64,000 nucleotides of DNA, taken from the NCBI GenBank assembly GCA_900319235.1, contig ONNR01000010.1, positions 62,001-126,000 of the forward strand, given 5' to 3'. A program made the position numbers and the translations under genes. Shown here piece by piece: positions 41,712-50,883 of the stretch; position 1 is the stretch's first letter; every line of letters starts with the position of its first letter. Source of the stretch: an uncultured Prevotellaceae bacterium. Its GTDB lineage: Bacteria > Bacteroidota > Bacteroidia > Bacteroidales > UBA3663. The notes beneath the pieces were generated by a model. The model was not told where the DNA came from. It did no database searches and worked only from the letters and a program-made list of their open reading frames with translations.

Positions 41712-43187
41712 ATGACCTCCTCCAAATATCTCCTCTCCGCCGGCGGCTGCCTTATGGGCGCCGTGGCTTCGCTCTCCAGTTGCAGCAGCCAGAAGCCCAA
41801 GGACGAAACACCTGCTCATCCCAACATCATCTATATCCTTGCCGACGACCTCGGCATCGGCGACATCCAGCCCTATGGCCAGAAGCTGATTCAGACGCCC
41901 AACCTCAACCGACTGCAGGAGCAGGGCTTGCGCTTCACGCAGGCTTACGCCGGAACTGCTGTGTCGGCACCTTCACGCTGTTCGCTGATGACCGGTCTGC
42001 ATACGGGCCATGCCTTCGTGCGTGGCAACAAGGGAGTGGATCCCGAAGGACAGGTGGCGATGCCCGAAGGCACATTCACCATGGCGACGATGCTGAAGGA
42101 ACAAGGCTATGCCACCGGATGTTTCGGCAAGTGGGGCTTGGGTTATCCCGGCTCGGTGTCCGATCCGACAAAGGTGGGCTTCGACCAGTTCTTCGGTTAC
42201 AACTGCCAGACATTGGCTCACGACTATTATCCCGACCATCTGTGGAACAATGAAGCGCGCATCGACCTGCCGCAAAACTACGAGCAGCGCGAAGTCACCT
42301 ATTCGGCCGACACCATCCATCAGCAGGCCTTGCAGTTCATTCGCCAGCATGCCGACCAGCCTTTCTTCACCTTCCTCAGCTATACGCTGCCCCATGCCGA
42401 ATTGATTCTGCCGCACGACAGCGTCTATGACATGTACTGTCGTATGATTCCCGAAGCCGACGAGGTGCCTTATGCACCCAAAGACCCGAATCGTCGTGGT
42501 GCTTACGGAGCCACGGCGCGACCTTTGGCTTCATTTGCGTCGATGGTGACGCGCTTCGACCGATACGTGGGCGACGTGATGCAGCTGCTCGATTCGCTGG
42601 GTATCGCCGACAATACCGTGCTCATCTTCACCTCCGACAATGGCCCGCATCGCGAAGGTGGAGCCAATCCCGACTATTTCGACAGCTACGGCCCCTATCG
42701 CGGCATCAAGCGCGATCTCTATGAAGGAGGCATCCGTATGCCCTTCCTGATCCGCTGGCCCGGCCATATCAAGGCTGCGGGTACCGACTGCGACCACATC
42801 ATCGCCTTCTGGGACATGCTTCCCACTTTCGCCCAACTGGCAGGTTATGAGAAGCCGCTCCAGACCGATGGCATTTCGTTCGTTCCGACACTTTTGGGAC
42901 AGGAGGGACAGCAGAGCCACGAGAGCCTCTATTGGGAGTTCCATGAGCAGAACGGCAAGCAGGCCGTGCGCCGTGGCCAATGGAAGGGCGTGCGCCTCCA
43001 GGTGGGCACCGACCAGCCCGTCTTCGAACTCTATGACCTCGCGAGTGACATCCACGAGGACCACAACGTAGCCGCCGAGCATCCCGACATCGCTGCTGAG
43101 CTCAATGCCATCATCGACAGTTGCCACGTCGAGTCGGAACTCTTCGACTTCGGACGAGAGAAAACGCCGAAAGGCATCACACACTAA
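41712..43187 (+). CDS. S1-family sulfatase, Ser-type, lipoprotein
   Basis: A 491-residue protein with a lipoprotein-like signal (AVASLSSC). The S1 sulfatase motifs are present: NIIYILADDLGIGD (metal-binding Asp45/46), VSAPSRCSLMTG where Ser85 takes the place of Cys in the CxPSR motif, FGKWGLG, and TSDNGPH for the C-terminal metal site. Ser-type sulfatases need an anaerobic maturase (anSME), which is not in this window. It should remove sulfate from a glycan at the cell surface or in the periplasm. The locus otherwise looks pectin-directed, and pectin from land plants is not sulfated, so the true substrate may be unusual (see findings). Confidence 0.9.
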   Translation: MTSSKYLLSAGGCLMGAVASLSSCSSQKPKDETPAHPNIIYILADDLGIGDIQPYGQKLIQTPNLNRLQEQGLRFTQAYAGTAVSAPSRCSLMTGLHTGHAFVRGNKGVDPEGQVAMPEGTFTMATMLKEQGYATGCFGKWGLGYPGSVSDPTKVGFDQFFGYNCQTLAHDYYPDHLWNNEARIDLPQNYEQREVTYSADTIHQQALQFIRQHADQPFFTFLSYTLPHAELILPHDSVYDMYCRMIPEADEVPYAPKDPNRRGAYGATARPLASFASMVTRFDRYVGDVMQLLDSLGIADNTVLIFTSDNGPHREGGANPDYFDSYGPYRGIKRDLYEGGIRMPFLIRWPGHIKAAGTDCDHIIAFWDMLPTFAQLAGYEKPLQTDGISFVPTLLGQEGQQSHESLYWEFHEQNGKQAVRRGQWKGVRLQVGTDQPVFELYDLASDIHEDHNVAAEHPDIAAELNAIIDSCHVESELFDFGREKTPKGITH

Positions 43188-43199
43188 ATCCTTCATCTA

Positions 43200-46100
43200 A
43201 TGCAACGCACACTTTCCTCTTTGCTTGTCCTTCTGGTTTCGTGTTCACTTCTTGCTGCCCCCGTCACGATCACCAAGAAGGGTACGCAGCAGCGTTTCCC
43301 CGATGGGACGGTCATCGAACCGTGGTTCCTCGACACGACAGCTCTTGTGCTGTCAGATCTCGGCACGGCTTATCGGCTGGACGACTATGGCATCATCAGT
43401 TCACCCTATCAGGTACAGACCGAGGCCATCCAGCAGCTCATCGACCGCGCGGCAGCCGATGGGGGAGGTGTGATTGTGGTGCCCGAAGGAATATATAAGA
43501 GCGGTGCGCTTCATTTCCGGCAAGGTGTGAACCTCTACCTTTCGCGTGGAGCCATCCTTTTGGGCAGCGAGGACATCTACGACTTCCCCATCCAGATGAC
43601 GCGCATCGAGGGCGAATGGTGCAAGTACTTCCCCGCCCTGATCAACGTGGAGAGCACCGATGGCTTTACGCTCTGCGGCGAGGGCACGGTGGATGGCAAC
43701 GGTTCAACTTATTGGCGCAACTTTCGCCTACGCCGCCAATGGAACCCCAAGTGTACGAACAAGGACGAGCAGCGTCCGCGTCTTCTTTATGCTGAATTTT
43801 CCAAAAACATCACCATCTCGGGTGTTACGCTCCAGAACTCTCCCTTTTGGACGAGCCACTTCTACAAGTGCGACCACGTCAAGATTCTGAACGTACGTTA
43901 TTTCAGTCCCAATCATCCCATCGCCTCGGCCAGCACTGACGGCATAGACCTCGATGCCACCAGTAACGTACTCATCAAGGGTTGTAGCATCACCGTGAAC
44001 GACGATGCCATCTGCCTGAAGGGTGGCAAATACCCCGATGCACCCGAACTCGAAGCCAATGGTCCCTGCGAGAATATCCTCGTCGAAGAGACTTCCTGGA
44101 ACAGCAGCATCACCTGCGGCAGCGAGTGCCTCGGCGCCCGCAACCTGCTGGTGCGCAACTGCACCGTCAATGGTTCGAGCCACTTGCTCCAACTCAAGAT
44201 GCGACCCGACACGCCGCAGCACTACCAGTATATCACCTACGAGAATGTCAACGGCTATACACGCGACGTGCTTCGCGTGGCTTCATGGCGTCAGTTCTTC
44301 GACCTGAAGGGACGCACCGAGATGCCGCGTTCCTACGCTGACCATGTTACCTTCCGCAATTGTAACCTCGAAGCCAATCGTTTCACCAATGTCGTTGCCA
44401 TGCCCGAAGAATATGATCTGACGGATTTCACTTTCAGCAATCTTACAGTCACCTCTCCCGACACTTCGCTCAATCGTGCTGCCTTCAAGTCAGGGCTTGT
44501 TGAGCAGAATGTAACATATATTGTGGCTCCTCGTATGCAGTGGCCAGAGGTGACGAATCAGACCAAACCTTGGACACGATGGTGGTGGCTGGGTGCTGCC
44601 TACGACACGACCGATGTGCGTGTCGCTCTCCAACAATATGCCGAAGCAGGTCTTGGTGGTCTTGAAGTTACCGATATTTATGGCGTACAGGGCGAGGAGG
44701 AACGCTACAAGGAGTTCCTATCTGACGAATGGGTTGACCTTTTCTGCTATACCCTCGATGAGGCCAAAAGCCGTGACCTCGGCATTGACCTGGCCAATGC
44801 TTCGGGATGGCCCTTTGGTGGCCCGTGGATTTTTGGCGATTTGGCTTGCAAGACCAAGGTGCCGCGTGTGTGGCACGTGAAAGCTGGTGAGCGTTTCTCG
44901 GAGAAAGTTGTTTGCCATCAGGAGCCGATGATCAAGGGTTACAATGTGCCGGACATCAGCGAGGTGCAGTCACCTTTATACAAGAACACACAGCTTCAGC
45001 AGTGGGGTCTCGAACAACTGCGTTTCGAAAAGAATCTGCCGCTCATTGTTCTTACTGCCAATGGTCCCGATGGACAAGTCATCGACTTTACTTCGCAAGT
45101 TCAGCCTGATGGAACGCTTGACTGGGTGGCTCCAACTGTTACTAATACGTCGGTTGGCGAATCTTCGACTCAAAGCGACTGGATCCTTACCGCACTTTTC
45201 CTCGGCGATCATGGCAAACTCGTGGAACGTGCCGGCCCTGGAGGTGAAGGCGATGTAATGGATCACTTCTCGAGTGAGGCTTGCTTGTCTTTCCTCTCGA
45301 AATTCGATGAGGCCTTCAAGGGGCGTGACATCAGCTATCTGCGCTATTATTTCAACGATTCGTACGAGGTGGATGATGCGCGCGGTATGAGCGATTGGAC
45401 TGCGAAGATGTTCGACGAGTTTGAACAGCGCATGGGTTATGACCTGCGCCATCATCTGCCTGCCCTGTTGGGACAAGACACTCCCGAGATGAACAACCGC
45501 GTGACCTATGACTTCCGACAGGTTATCGAGGCACTCATCCTCGAAAAATATACTATGACGTGGAGCCAGTGGGCCAAGGATCGCGGTAAGGGAATACGCA
45601 ACCAGGCGCATGGTTCGCCAGCCAACATCCTGGACCTTTATGCTGTGGCCGATGTACCCGAAATCGAAGGTCGTGACCTCATCAGCATCAAAGCGGCGCC
45701 ATCGGCTGCCCACCTCACAGGCAAGCGTCTCATCAGCAGCGAGAGTTGCACATGGCTCAACGAGCACTTCCTCGGCACTTTGGGCAATGCCAAGCAGGCT
45801 ATCGACCTTTTCTTCCTCGGCGGTGTGAACCACATCTTTTATCACGGCACCTGTTTCTCGCCCGTTCGGGCAGAATGGCCTGGATGGATGTTCTACGCTG
45901 CTGCACATTTTGAACCAAACAATCCCTGGTGGGGCGATTTCCGGTACCTGAATGAATACGTCACACACACTCAGTCGTGGCTGCAGCAAGGTCGTGCTGA
46001 TACCGACGTATTGGTGTATTACAATATCACCGACCTCCAGGCCACCTACGACGAGCGTCGGCCTTTGCGTCATTTTGCTGGTCTCGACCGCGAGATGCAG

Positions 46101-47369
46101 GAGAGCAACACGCGTCGTTGCATTGAGCAGCTCGACAAGTTAGGTTTCTGCTGGGATATGGTGAGCGATCGGCAGATCCTTCAACTTCAAGTTGACAAAG
46201 AGGGCAACCTGTATCCGAATACTCTGAATAATCCGAGTTCTCCGAAACCTCTGACTTCCTACAAGGCCATTCTCGTTCCTTATTCCCATCAATTGCCCTA
46301 CGAGACCATCCTTCAACTTTATCGTCTTGCCGAATCGGGTGCAAAGGTAATCTTCGAACGCCAGTTGCCCGACGATGTGGCTGGGTTCAAGGATTTCGCC
46401 CAGCGGAATGCTGAGGTGCAGTCTTTGGCTCAAAAATATGCCGATAGGGTAGAGGTGCTGGCCAATGTGTCGAAGTTAATGATCGAAGGTGCACGTCCAG
46501 AGACGAGCTTGTATGCCCAGCACTTGCTTTGTCATCGCCGCATTCTCGACGATGGCAGCGAAGTGTATTTTATTTCTAACCGAAGTGGTAGTGACTATGC
46601 TGGTACTATCAATCTCAAACCTGCAAGTTTGCACGACTGTGCTTCGATTTACAATCCGATGACGGCTGCTTTTGGCAAAGTGGATGTGAAGCGAACGGCT
46701 CTTTCCAACAACCTGTATCTTCAACTTGCCCAAGGTGAGGCACTCATCGTCCACCTCCATGACCAACGCTATTTGGGTGCGCCGAGTTATAGTTTTTATG
46801 CTCCTATGCCCAATGCCACCCAAAGCATCACGGGTCCTTGGCAACTCACCTTTGTCGAAGGCGGCCCCGTACTGCCTGCTTCTCGTACGCTCTCCAGCCT
46901 CGGTTCCTGGACTGAATTCGATGACCCCGATTGCAAGGCTTTTTCGGGTACCGCAGAATACTCTATCACTTTGCCTAACGTCGATCGGTCGGGTCGCGCC
47001 GTACAGTTATCCCTCGGCAAGGTCTGCAACAATGCTTCGGTTTATCTCAACGGACATTATGTGGGCACGGTGCTTCCTACTGGTTCATCGTTGTCTGACA
47101 TTGCTGAAGGAACCAACTGCCTAATTATCCCCAACAACTACTTCCGGGGCAACGACGTGCTTGCCATCCGTGTAGCCAACAGCATGGGCAACCGCATCGC
47201 AGACTTGGAACGTAAGGGTGTGCATTGGCAGAAATTCTACAACATCAACGTGAGTCCACGTCGTCCTGAAAATCGCAGGAACGGAGTCTTCAGCGCTATC
47301 GATTGGGAGCCTCTTCCTTCCGGTTTACTGGGCCCTGTGACGCTTACACCCTTGAAAATTGTTCAGTAA
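43200..47369 (+). CDS. GH28 polygalacturonase fused to GH106-like alpha-L-rhamnosidase
   Basis: One 1389-residue secreted protein (signal peptide LLVSCSLLAAP) holds two full enzymes. Residues about 50-440 are a GH28 beta-helix: DGGGVIVVPEGIYKSGALHF, ASTDGIDLDATSN (Asp247 and Asp250), VNDDAICLKGG (Asp268/269) and TCGSEC (GSE block near 307-309). From about 448, QWPEVTNQTKPWTRWWWLGAAYD starts a GH106-like rhamnosidase module (GGLEVTDIYGVQGEEERYKEF, YYFNDSYEVDDARGMSDWT, HGSPANILDLYAVADVPEIEG), ending in a sugar-binding beta-sandwich (YLNGHYVGTVLP). GH28 would release GalA and GH106 rhamnose from rhamnogalacturonan. The reading frame is unbroken; the fusion is real in this sequence, though an assembly join cannot be excluded by eye. 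Confidence 0.88.
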   Translation: MQRTLSSLLVLLVSCSLLAAPVTITKKGTQQRFPDGTVIEPWFLDTTALVLSDLGTAYRLDDYGIISSPYQVQTEAIQQLIDRAAADGGGVIVVPEGIYKSGALHFRQGVNLYLSRGAILLGSEDIYDFPIQMTRIEGEWCKYFPALINVESTDGFTLCGEGTVDGNGSTYWRNFRLRRQWNPKCTNKDEQRPRLLYAEFSKNITISGVTLQNSPFWTSHFYKCDHVKILNVRYFSPNHPIASASTDGIDLDATSNVLIKGCSITVNDDAICLKGGKYPDAPELEANGPCENILVEETSWNSSITCGSECLGARNLLVRNCTVNGSSHLLQLKMRPDTPQHYQYITYENVNGYTRDVLRVASWRQFFDLKGRTEMPRSYADHVTFRNCNLEANRFTNVVAMPEEYDLTDFTFSNLTVTSPDTSLNRAAFKSGLVEQNVTYIVAPRMQWPEVTNQTKPWTRWWWLGAAYDTTDVRVALQQYAEAGLGGLEVTDIYGVQGEEERYKEFLSDEWVDLFCYTLDEAKSRDLGIDLANASGWPFGGPWIFGDLACKTKVPRVWHVKAGERFSEKVVCHQEPMIKGYNVPDISEVQSPLYKNTQLQQWGLEQLRFEKNLPLIVLTANGPDGQVIDFTSQVQPDGTLDWVAPTVTNTSVGESSTQSDWILTALFLGDHGKLVERAGPGGEGDVMDHFSSEACLSFLSKFDEAFKGRDISYLRYYFNDSYEVDDARGMSDWTAKMFDEFEQRMGYDLRHHLPALLGQDTPEMNNRVTYDFRQVIEALILEKYTMTWSQWAKDRGKGIRNQAHGSPANILDLYAVADVPEIEGRDLISIKAAPSAAHLTGKRLISSESCTWLNEHFLGTLGNAKQAIDLFFLGGVNHIFYHGTCFSPVRAEWPGWMFYAAAHFEPNNPWWGDFRYLNEYVTHTQSWLQQGRADTDVLVYYNITDLQATYDERRPLRHFAGLDREMQESNTRRCIEQLDKLGFCWDMVSDRQILQLQVDKEGNLYPNTLNNPSSPKPLTSYKAILVPYSHQLPYETILQLYRLAESGAKVIFERQLPDDVAGFKDFAQRNAEVQSLAQKYADRVEVLANVSKLMIEGARPETSLYAQHLLCHRRILDDGSEVYFISNRSGSDYAGTINLKPASLHDCASIYNPMTAAFGKVDVKRTALSNNLYLQLAQGEALIVHLHDQRYLGAPSYSFYAPMPNATQSITGPWQLTFVEGGPVLPASRTLSSLGSWTEFDDPDCKAFSGTAEYSITLPNVDRSGRAVQLSLGKVCNNASVYLNGHYVGTVLPTGSSLSDIAEGTNCLIIPNNYFRGNDVLAIRVANSMGNRIADLERKGVHWQKFYNINVSPRRPENRRNGVFSAIDWEPLPSGLLGPVTLTPLKIVQ
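46212..46256. repeat. Five in-frame 9-bp TCCGAA/TCTGAA-core repeats inside the GH28-GH106 gene
   Basis: TATCCGAAT, ACTCTGAAT, AATCCGAGT, TCTCCGAAA and CCTCTGACT start on a codon boundary (codon 1005) and encode a Pro/Asn/Ser-rich loop (YPNTLNNPSSPKPLT) in the GH106-like part. Confidence 0.75.
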
Positions 47370-47422
47370 AACATAAATTTCGTCCAAAAATATACCAAAT
47401 TATCCATTTTTTTGTACGGCAA

Positions 47423-47455
47423 TTTGCTAATGTATTAATTTTTTCGTTATCTTTG
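47423..47455 (+). promoter_or_regulatory. Promoter of the SusC/SusD pair
   Basis: TTTG at 47423-47426, 21 bases, TATCTTTG at 47448-47455. The resulting leader before the SusC start is about 120 bases. So SusCD has its own promoter in addition to readthrough from the enzyme genes. Confidence 0.75.
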
Positions 47456-47583
47456 CGCCTGATTATCATGCATCCTTTTAACGATTCATGGTTATCGATA
47501 CACATACATGACGGTTTTTTAAGACTTACTGACGTATATAAAATCTTACACATAATTAATTATTAACTTAACACACAATTCTG

Positions 47584-50500
47584 ATGAAAATCAAAGTTTG
47601 TCAAATGTGGTCACGCCTGGCCACTATGCTCTTTGTGATGTTCTGTCTGTCGCTTGACGAACTCGGAGAACCTCTCCCCGGCGTCAATGTCGTTGTCAAA
47701 GGCACGACGAATGGTGCTACTACCGACCTCGATGGCAATTTCTCCATCGCCAACGTAGCAGACAAGTCGGTGCTCGTTGTTTCATTCATCGGCTATACCA
47801 CACAGGAGATTTCCGTGGGCAGCCGCAGCAATTTCCAGATCAAGCTTGCTGAAGACGCAGAGATGCTCGAGGAGGTCGTAGCCATCGGTTACGGTACCGC
47901 CAAGAAGGGCTCCCTCACTGGTTCGGTGGCCAAGGTGAATTCCGAGAAGCTCGGTGACCGACCCATCACGGATGTCGCTACCGCACTTCAGGGACAGATG
48001 GCAGGTGTCGAGATCCGTTCGACCTCTGGCCAGCCTGGCCAGGACACGCAGATTCGCGTGCGTGGTGCCGCTTCAATCCATGCCAACTCCGACCCGTTGT
48101 ACGTGGTCGACGGTGTGGCTACCGACAACATCAACTCCATCAACCCGAACGACATCGAGAGCATCGAAGTCCTCAAGGACGCCTCCTCATCGGCCATCTA
48201 CGGTTCGCGTGGCGCCAACGGCGTAGTGCTCATCACCACCAAGCACGGCAAGAGCGGCAAGGCCCGCGTTGAGTTCCACGGCACATGGGGCTGGCAGCAG
48301 ATGGAGCGCAAGATCGACCTCGCTTCTCCCGAAGAGTGGATTTGGATGAAGAAGTATGCCCTCAACCGCAGCTATGTACAGAAGTTCGGCAACCAGGGCG
48401 CTACCGCCAATGACGATTATGCTACCCGTCTTGCCATGAACGGCGGCAAGTTCAGCAACCAGTACATGTACGATCCCCGTTGGGCCAACGGTGGCAAGGG
48501 ACTTTCTGCTTCCGACGCCCAGGCCTACGCCTCTTCCTATACTTCCAGCGACCTCACCACCGACCTGATGTACGTCGACTGGCAGGACGAGTTCTTCCGC
48601 ATCGCCCCCAGCCAGAGCTACGAGCTCGCCGTGAGCGGCGGTGTTGATAACACCAGCTATCGCATCAGCGCCGGCTGGAACGACCAGGAAGGTATTGCCG
48701 TCAACACCGGCTACAAGCGCCTCACCCTTCGCGCCAATGTCGATTCGGAGGTCAACAAGTGGTTCAAGTACGGCATCTCGGTGGCTCCGACCATCTCCTG
48801 GCAGAGCCTGGGCGGTGGTGTCGACAACAAGGACGCCGAGACCCACCATGCCCTTTCGATGGTGCCTGTCGTTGAGTCGGTAGGCGGCCTTGCATCAGGA
48901 TCCAACCCATATCCCATCTATACCTGGGCCAACTCTACCGTTTCTCCAGTCGAGAAGATGAAGCAGACCGACAACAACAAGGACGTGGTCCGCATCCTCA
49001 GTTCTGCTTATATGAAGTTCGACCTCACCCATGGCTTCACTGCCAGCGTAACGGGTTCGTGGAACTTCTATGACTACGAGCAGCGCAATTTCGTTCCTTC
49101 TGATGTTGTCAACTCCTCGACCTGGAAGACCAATCCCGAGGGTTCAAACTCTGTGAACACACGTACCGATGCCCGCAACAACAAGTTCGCCATCGAGGCA
49201 CTGTTGAACTACCATGGTGAATTCGGCAAGCACGACATCCAGGGCATGCTCGGTTGGGGTGACGAGGAGCAGCGCGGCTGGACCACCACCCTCAAGGCAA
49301 CCGGATTCCCCAACAATGCCCTCGAGACCTTCAACACCTCGACTGCCACCACGATCAATACGGCTACTGCCGACATCTCCACCACGACCCGTCTCGTGTC
49401 GTTCTTCGGACGTGCACAGTATGACTACGACAGCCGTTACCTCCTGACCGCATCTCTCCGTCGCGACGGTTCGTCGCTCTTCGGCAAGAATGCCAAGTGG
49501 GGCTGGTTCCCCGCCGTCAGCGGTGCATGGCGCATCAGCAACGAGGCCTTCTGGCCACAGGGCGCCGTGATGAACAACCTCAAGGTGCGTGCCAGCTGGG
49601 GTATGAACGGTAACAACTCCATCGCTTCGACTGCAGCCCTTGCCACCCTCGGCGTTGCCAACTACTCGTGGGCAGGAACTTCTTCGTCAGGCTATGCTGC
49701 CACCGCCGGTGCCAACCCTGACCTCGGCTGGGAGAAGACCAACTCGTGGAACGTGGCTGTTGACATGGGCTTCCTCGACAACCGCATCAACCTCTCGCTC
49801 GACTATTACCAGAAGAAGACCACCGACCTGCTCTATCAGGTACAGGTGCCTGCAGTAATGGGCTACTCAAGTGCATGGGACAACATCGGAACCATCTCGA
49901 ACAAGGGTCTTGAGGTTGAGATCAACTCGACCAATGTCCGCACCCGTGACTTCCAGTGGAACACCGTGCTCAACCTCGGCTTCAACAGCAACGAGGTGAC
50001 CGAGCTCGCCGAAGGCCAGTCGGTATATACCGGTTTCTCCTCGACCCAGATATTGGAGGAGGGCCAGCCTATCAATGCCTTCTATCTCTACAAGACCATC
50101 GGCGTGTTCACTTCGCAGGCCGACCTCGACAAGTATCCTCACCTCAGCAACCAGATTGTCGGCGACTACATCTTCGAGGACTACAACGGCGACGGCAAGA
50201 TCAACAGCGATGACCGCCAGATCTGCGGTTCTCCTTCGCCCAAGATGACCTGGGGTCTCACCAATACGTTCAAGTACAAGAACTTCGACCTCTCGATGCT
50301 CATCACAGGCCAGGCCGGCGGCAAGATCTACGGCCTCCTTGGCCGCGCCATCGACCGTACGGGCATGGGCCCTGCCGGCAACGTGATGAAGCGCTGGGTG
50401 AACGCCTTCTATGAGGAGGAGTACCTCGACAGCCAGATGAAGAGCACCTACAGCTGGGACGGCAAGACGCCTCTGCTCGTGGGCGGCACCAACTCCACGA

Positions 50501-50775
50501 CCTATTATACCACCGACTGGCTCTACAGCTCGGACTTCGTGAAGATCAAGAACATCACCCTCGGCTGGAACGCTCCCGTCTCGAAACTGGGTCTTCAGAA
50601 CCTTCGCATCTATGCATCGATCGAGAATGTCTTCTCGTGGGACGGATACGACTACTTCTCTGTCGAGTCGTCGAACTCCAGCACCAGCTCCACCAACGGC
50701 ATCAGGGGTAACTACGACTACGGTGCCTATCCAAGCGCTCGCGTATATTCCATTGGTCTTAACGTGACATTCTAA
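47584..50775 (+). CDS. SusC-type TonB-linked outer-membrane transporter, N-terminus shortened
   Basis: A 1063-residue protein with plug (EMLEEVVAIGYGTAKKGSLTGSV, PLYVVDGVATDNINSINPNDIESIEVLKDASSSAIYGSRGANGVVLITTK) and a long beta-barrel ending in SIGLNVTF. It should import oligosaccharides with the SusD protein encoded next. Oddity: the hydrophobic signal segment LATMLFVMFCLSL runs straight into DELGEPLPGVNVVVKG. The signal-peptidase site and the usual first strand of the carboxypeptidase-D-like domain (compare AQSQKITGTVVDEFGDPV in the protein encoded at 1-1014) are missing, so roughly 12-20 codons seem deleted in frame. Export may be impaired unless cleavage occurs elsewhere. Confidence 0.93.
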   Translation: MKIKVCQMWSRLATMLFVMFCLSLDELGEPLPGVNVVVKGTTNGATTDLDGNFSIANVADKSVLVVSFIGYTTQEISVGSRSNFQIKLAEDAEMLEEVVAIGYGTAKKGSLTGSVAKVNSEKLGDRPITDVATALQGQMAGVEIRSTSGQPGQDTQIRVRGAASIHANSDPLYVVDGVATDNINSINPNDIESIEVLKDASSSAIYGSRGANGVVLITTKHGKSGKARVEFHGTWGWQQMERKIDLASPEEWIWMKKYALNRSYVQKFGNQGATANDDYATRLAMNGGKFSNQYMYDPRWANGGKGLSASDAQAYASSYTSSDLTTDLMYVDWQDEFFRIAPSQSYELAVSGGVDNTSYRISAGWNDQEGIAVNTGYKRLTLRANVDSEVNKWFKYGISVAPTISWQSLGGGVDNKDAETHHALSMVPVVESVGGLASGSNPYPIYTWANSTVSPVEKMKQTDNNKDVVRILSSAYMKFDLTHGFTASVTGSWNFYDYEQRNFVPSDVVNSSTWKTNPEGSNSVNTRTDARNNKFAIEALLNYHGEFGKHDIQGMLGWGDEEQRGWTTTLKATGFPNNALETFNTSTATTINTATADISTTTRLVSFFGRAQYDYDSRYLLTASLRRDGSSLFGKNAKWGWFPAVSGAWRISNEAFWPQGAVMNNLKVRASWGMNGNNSIASTAALATLGVANYSWAGTSSSGYAATAGANPDLGWEKTNSWNVAVDMGFLDNRINLSLDYYQKKTTDLLYQVQVPAVMGYSSAWDNIGTISNKGLEVEINSTNVRTRDFQWNTVLNLGFNSNEVTELAEGQSVYTGFSSTQILEEGQPINAFYLYKTIGVFTSQADLDKYPHLSNQIVGDYIFEDYNGDGKINSDDRQICGSPSPKMTWGLTNTFKYKNFDLSMLITGQAGGKIYGLLGRAIDRTGMGPAGNVMKRWVNAFYEEEYLDSQMKSTYSWDGKTPLLVGGTNSTTYYTTDWLYSSDFVKIKNITLGWNAPVSKLGLQNLRIYASIENVFSWDGYDYFSVESSNSSTSSTNGIRGNYDYGAYPSARVYSIGLNVTF

Positions 50776-50782
50776 AATAATA

Positions 50783-50870
50783 AGGTTAAGAAAGGTTCTG
50801 AAAGTTCAAAAGGTTTGAAAGGCTACTTTGACCCTTGAACCATTCAGAACCGCTCAGAACCATTCAGAAC
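50783..50870. repeat. GGTTAAGAAA / CCATTCAGAA short repeat between SusC and SusD
   Basis: The left half has 10-bp units GGTTAAGAAA and GGTTCTGAAA; the right half has CCATTCAGAA, CCGCTCAGAA and CCATTCAGAA in the opposite sense. The halves can pair (GGTTCTGAA with TTCAGAACC), forming a hairpin-like spacer in the susCD message. Confidence 0.85.
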
Positions 50871-50883
50871 AAATAATATAATT

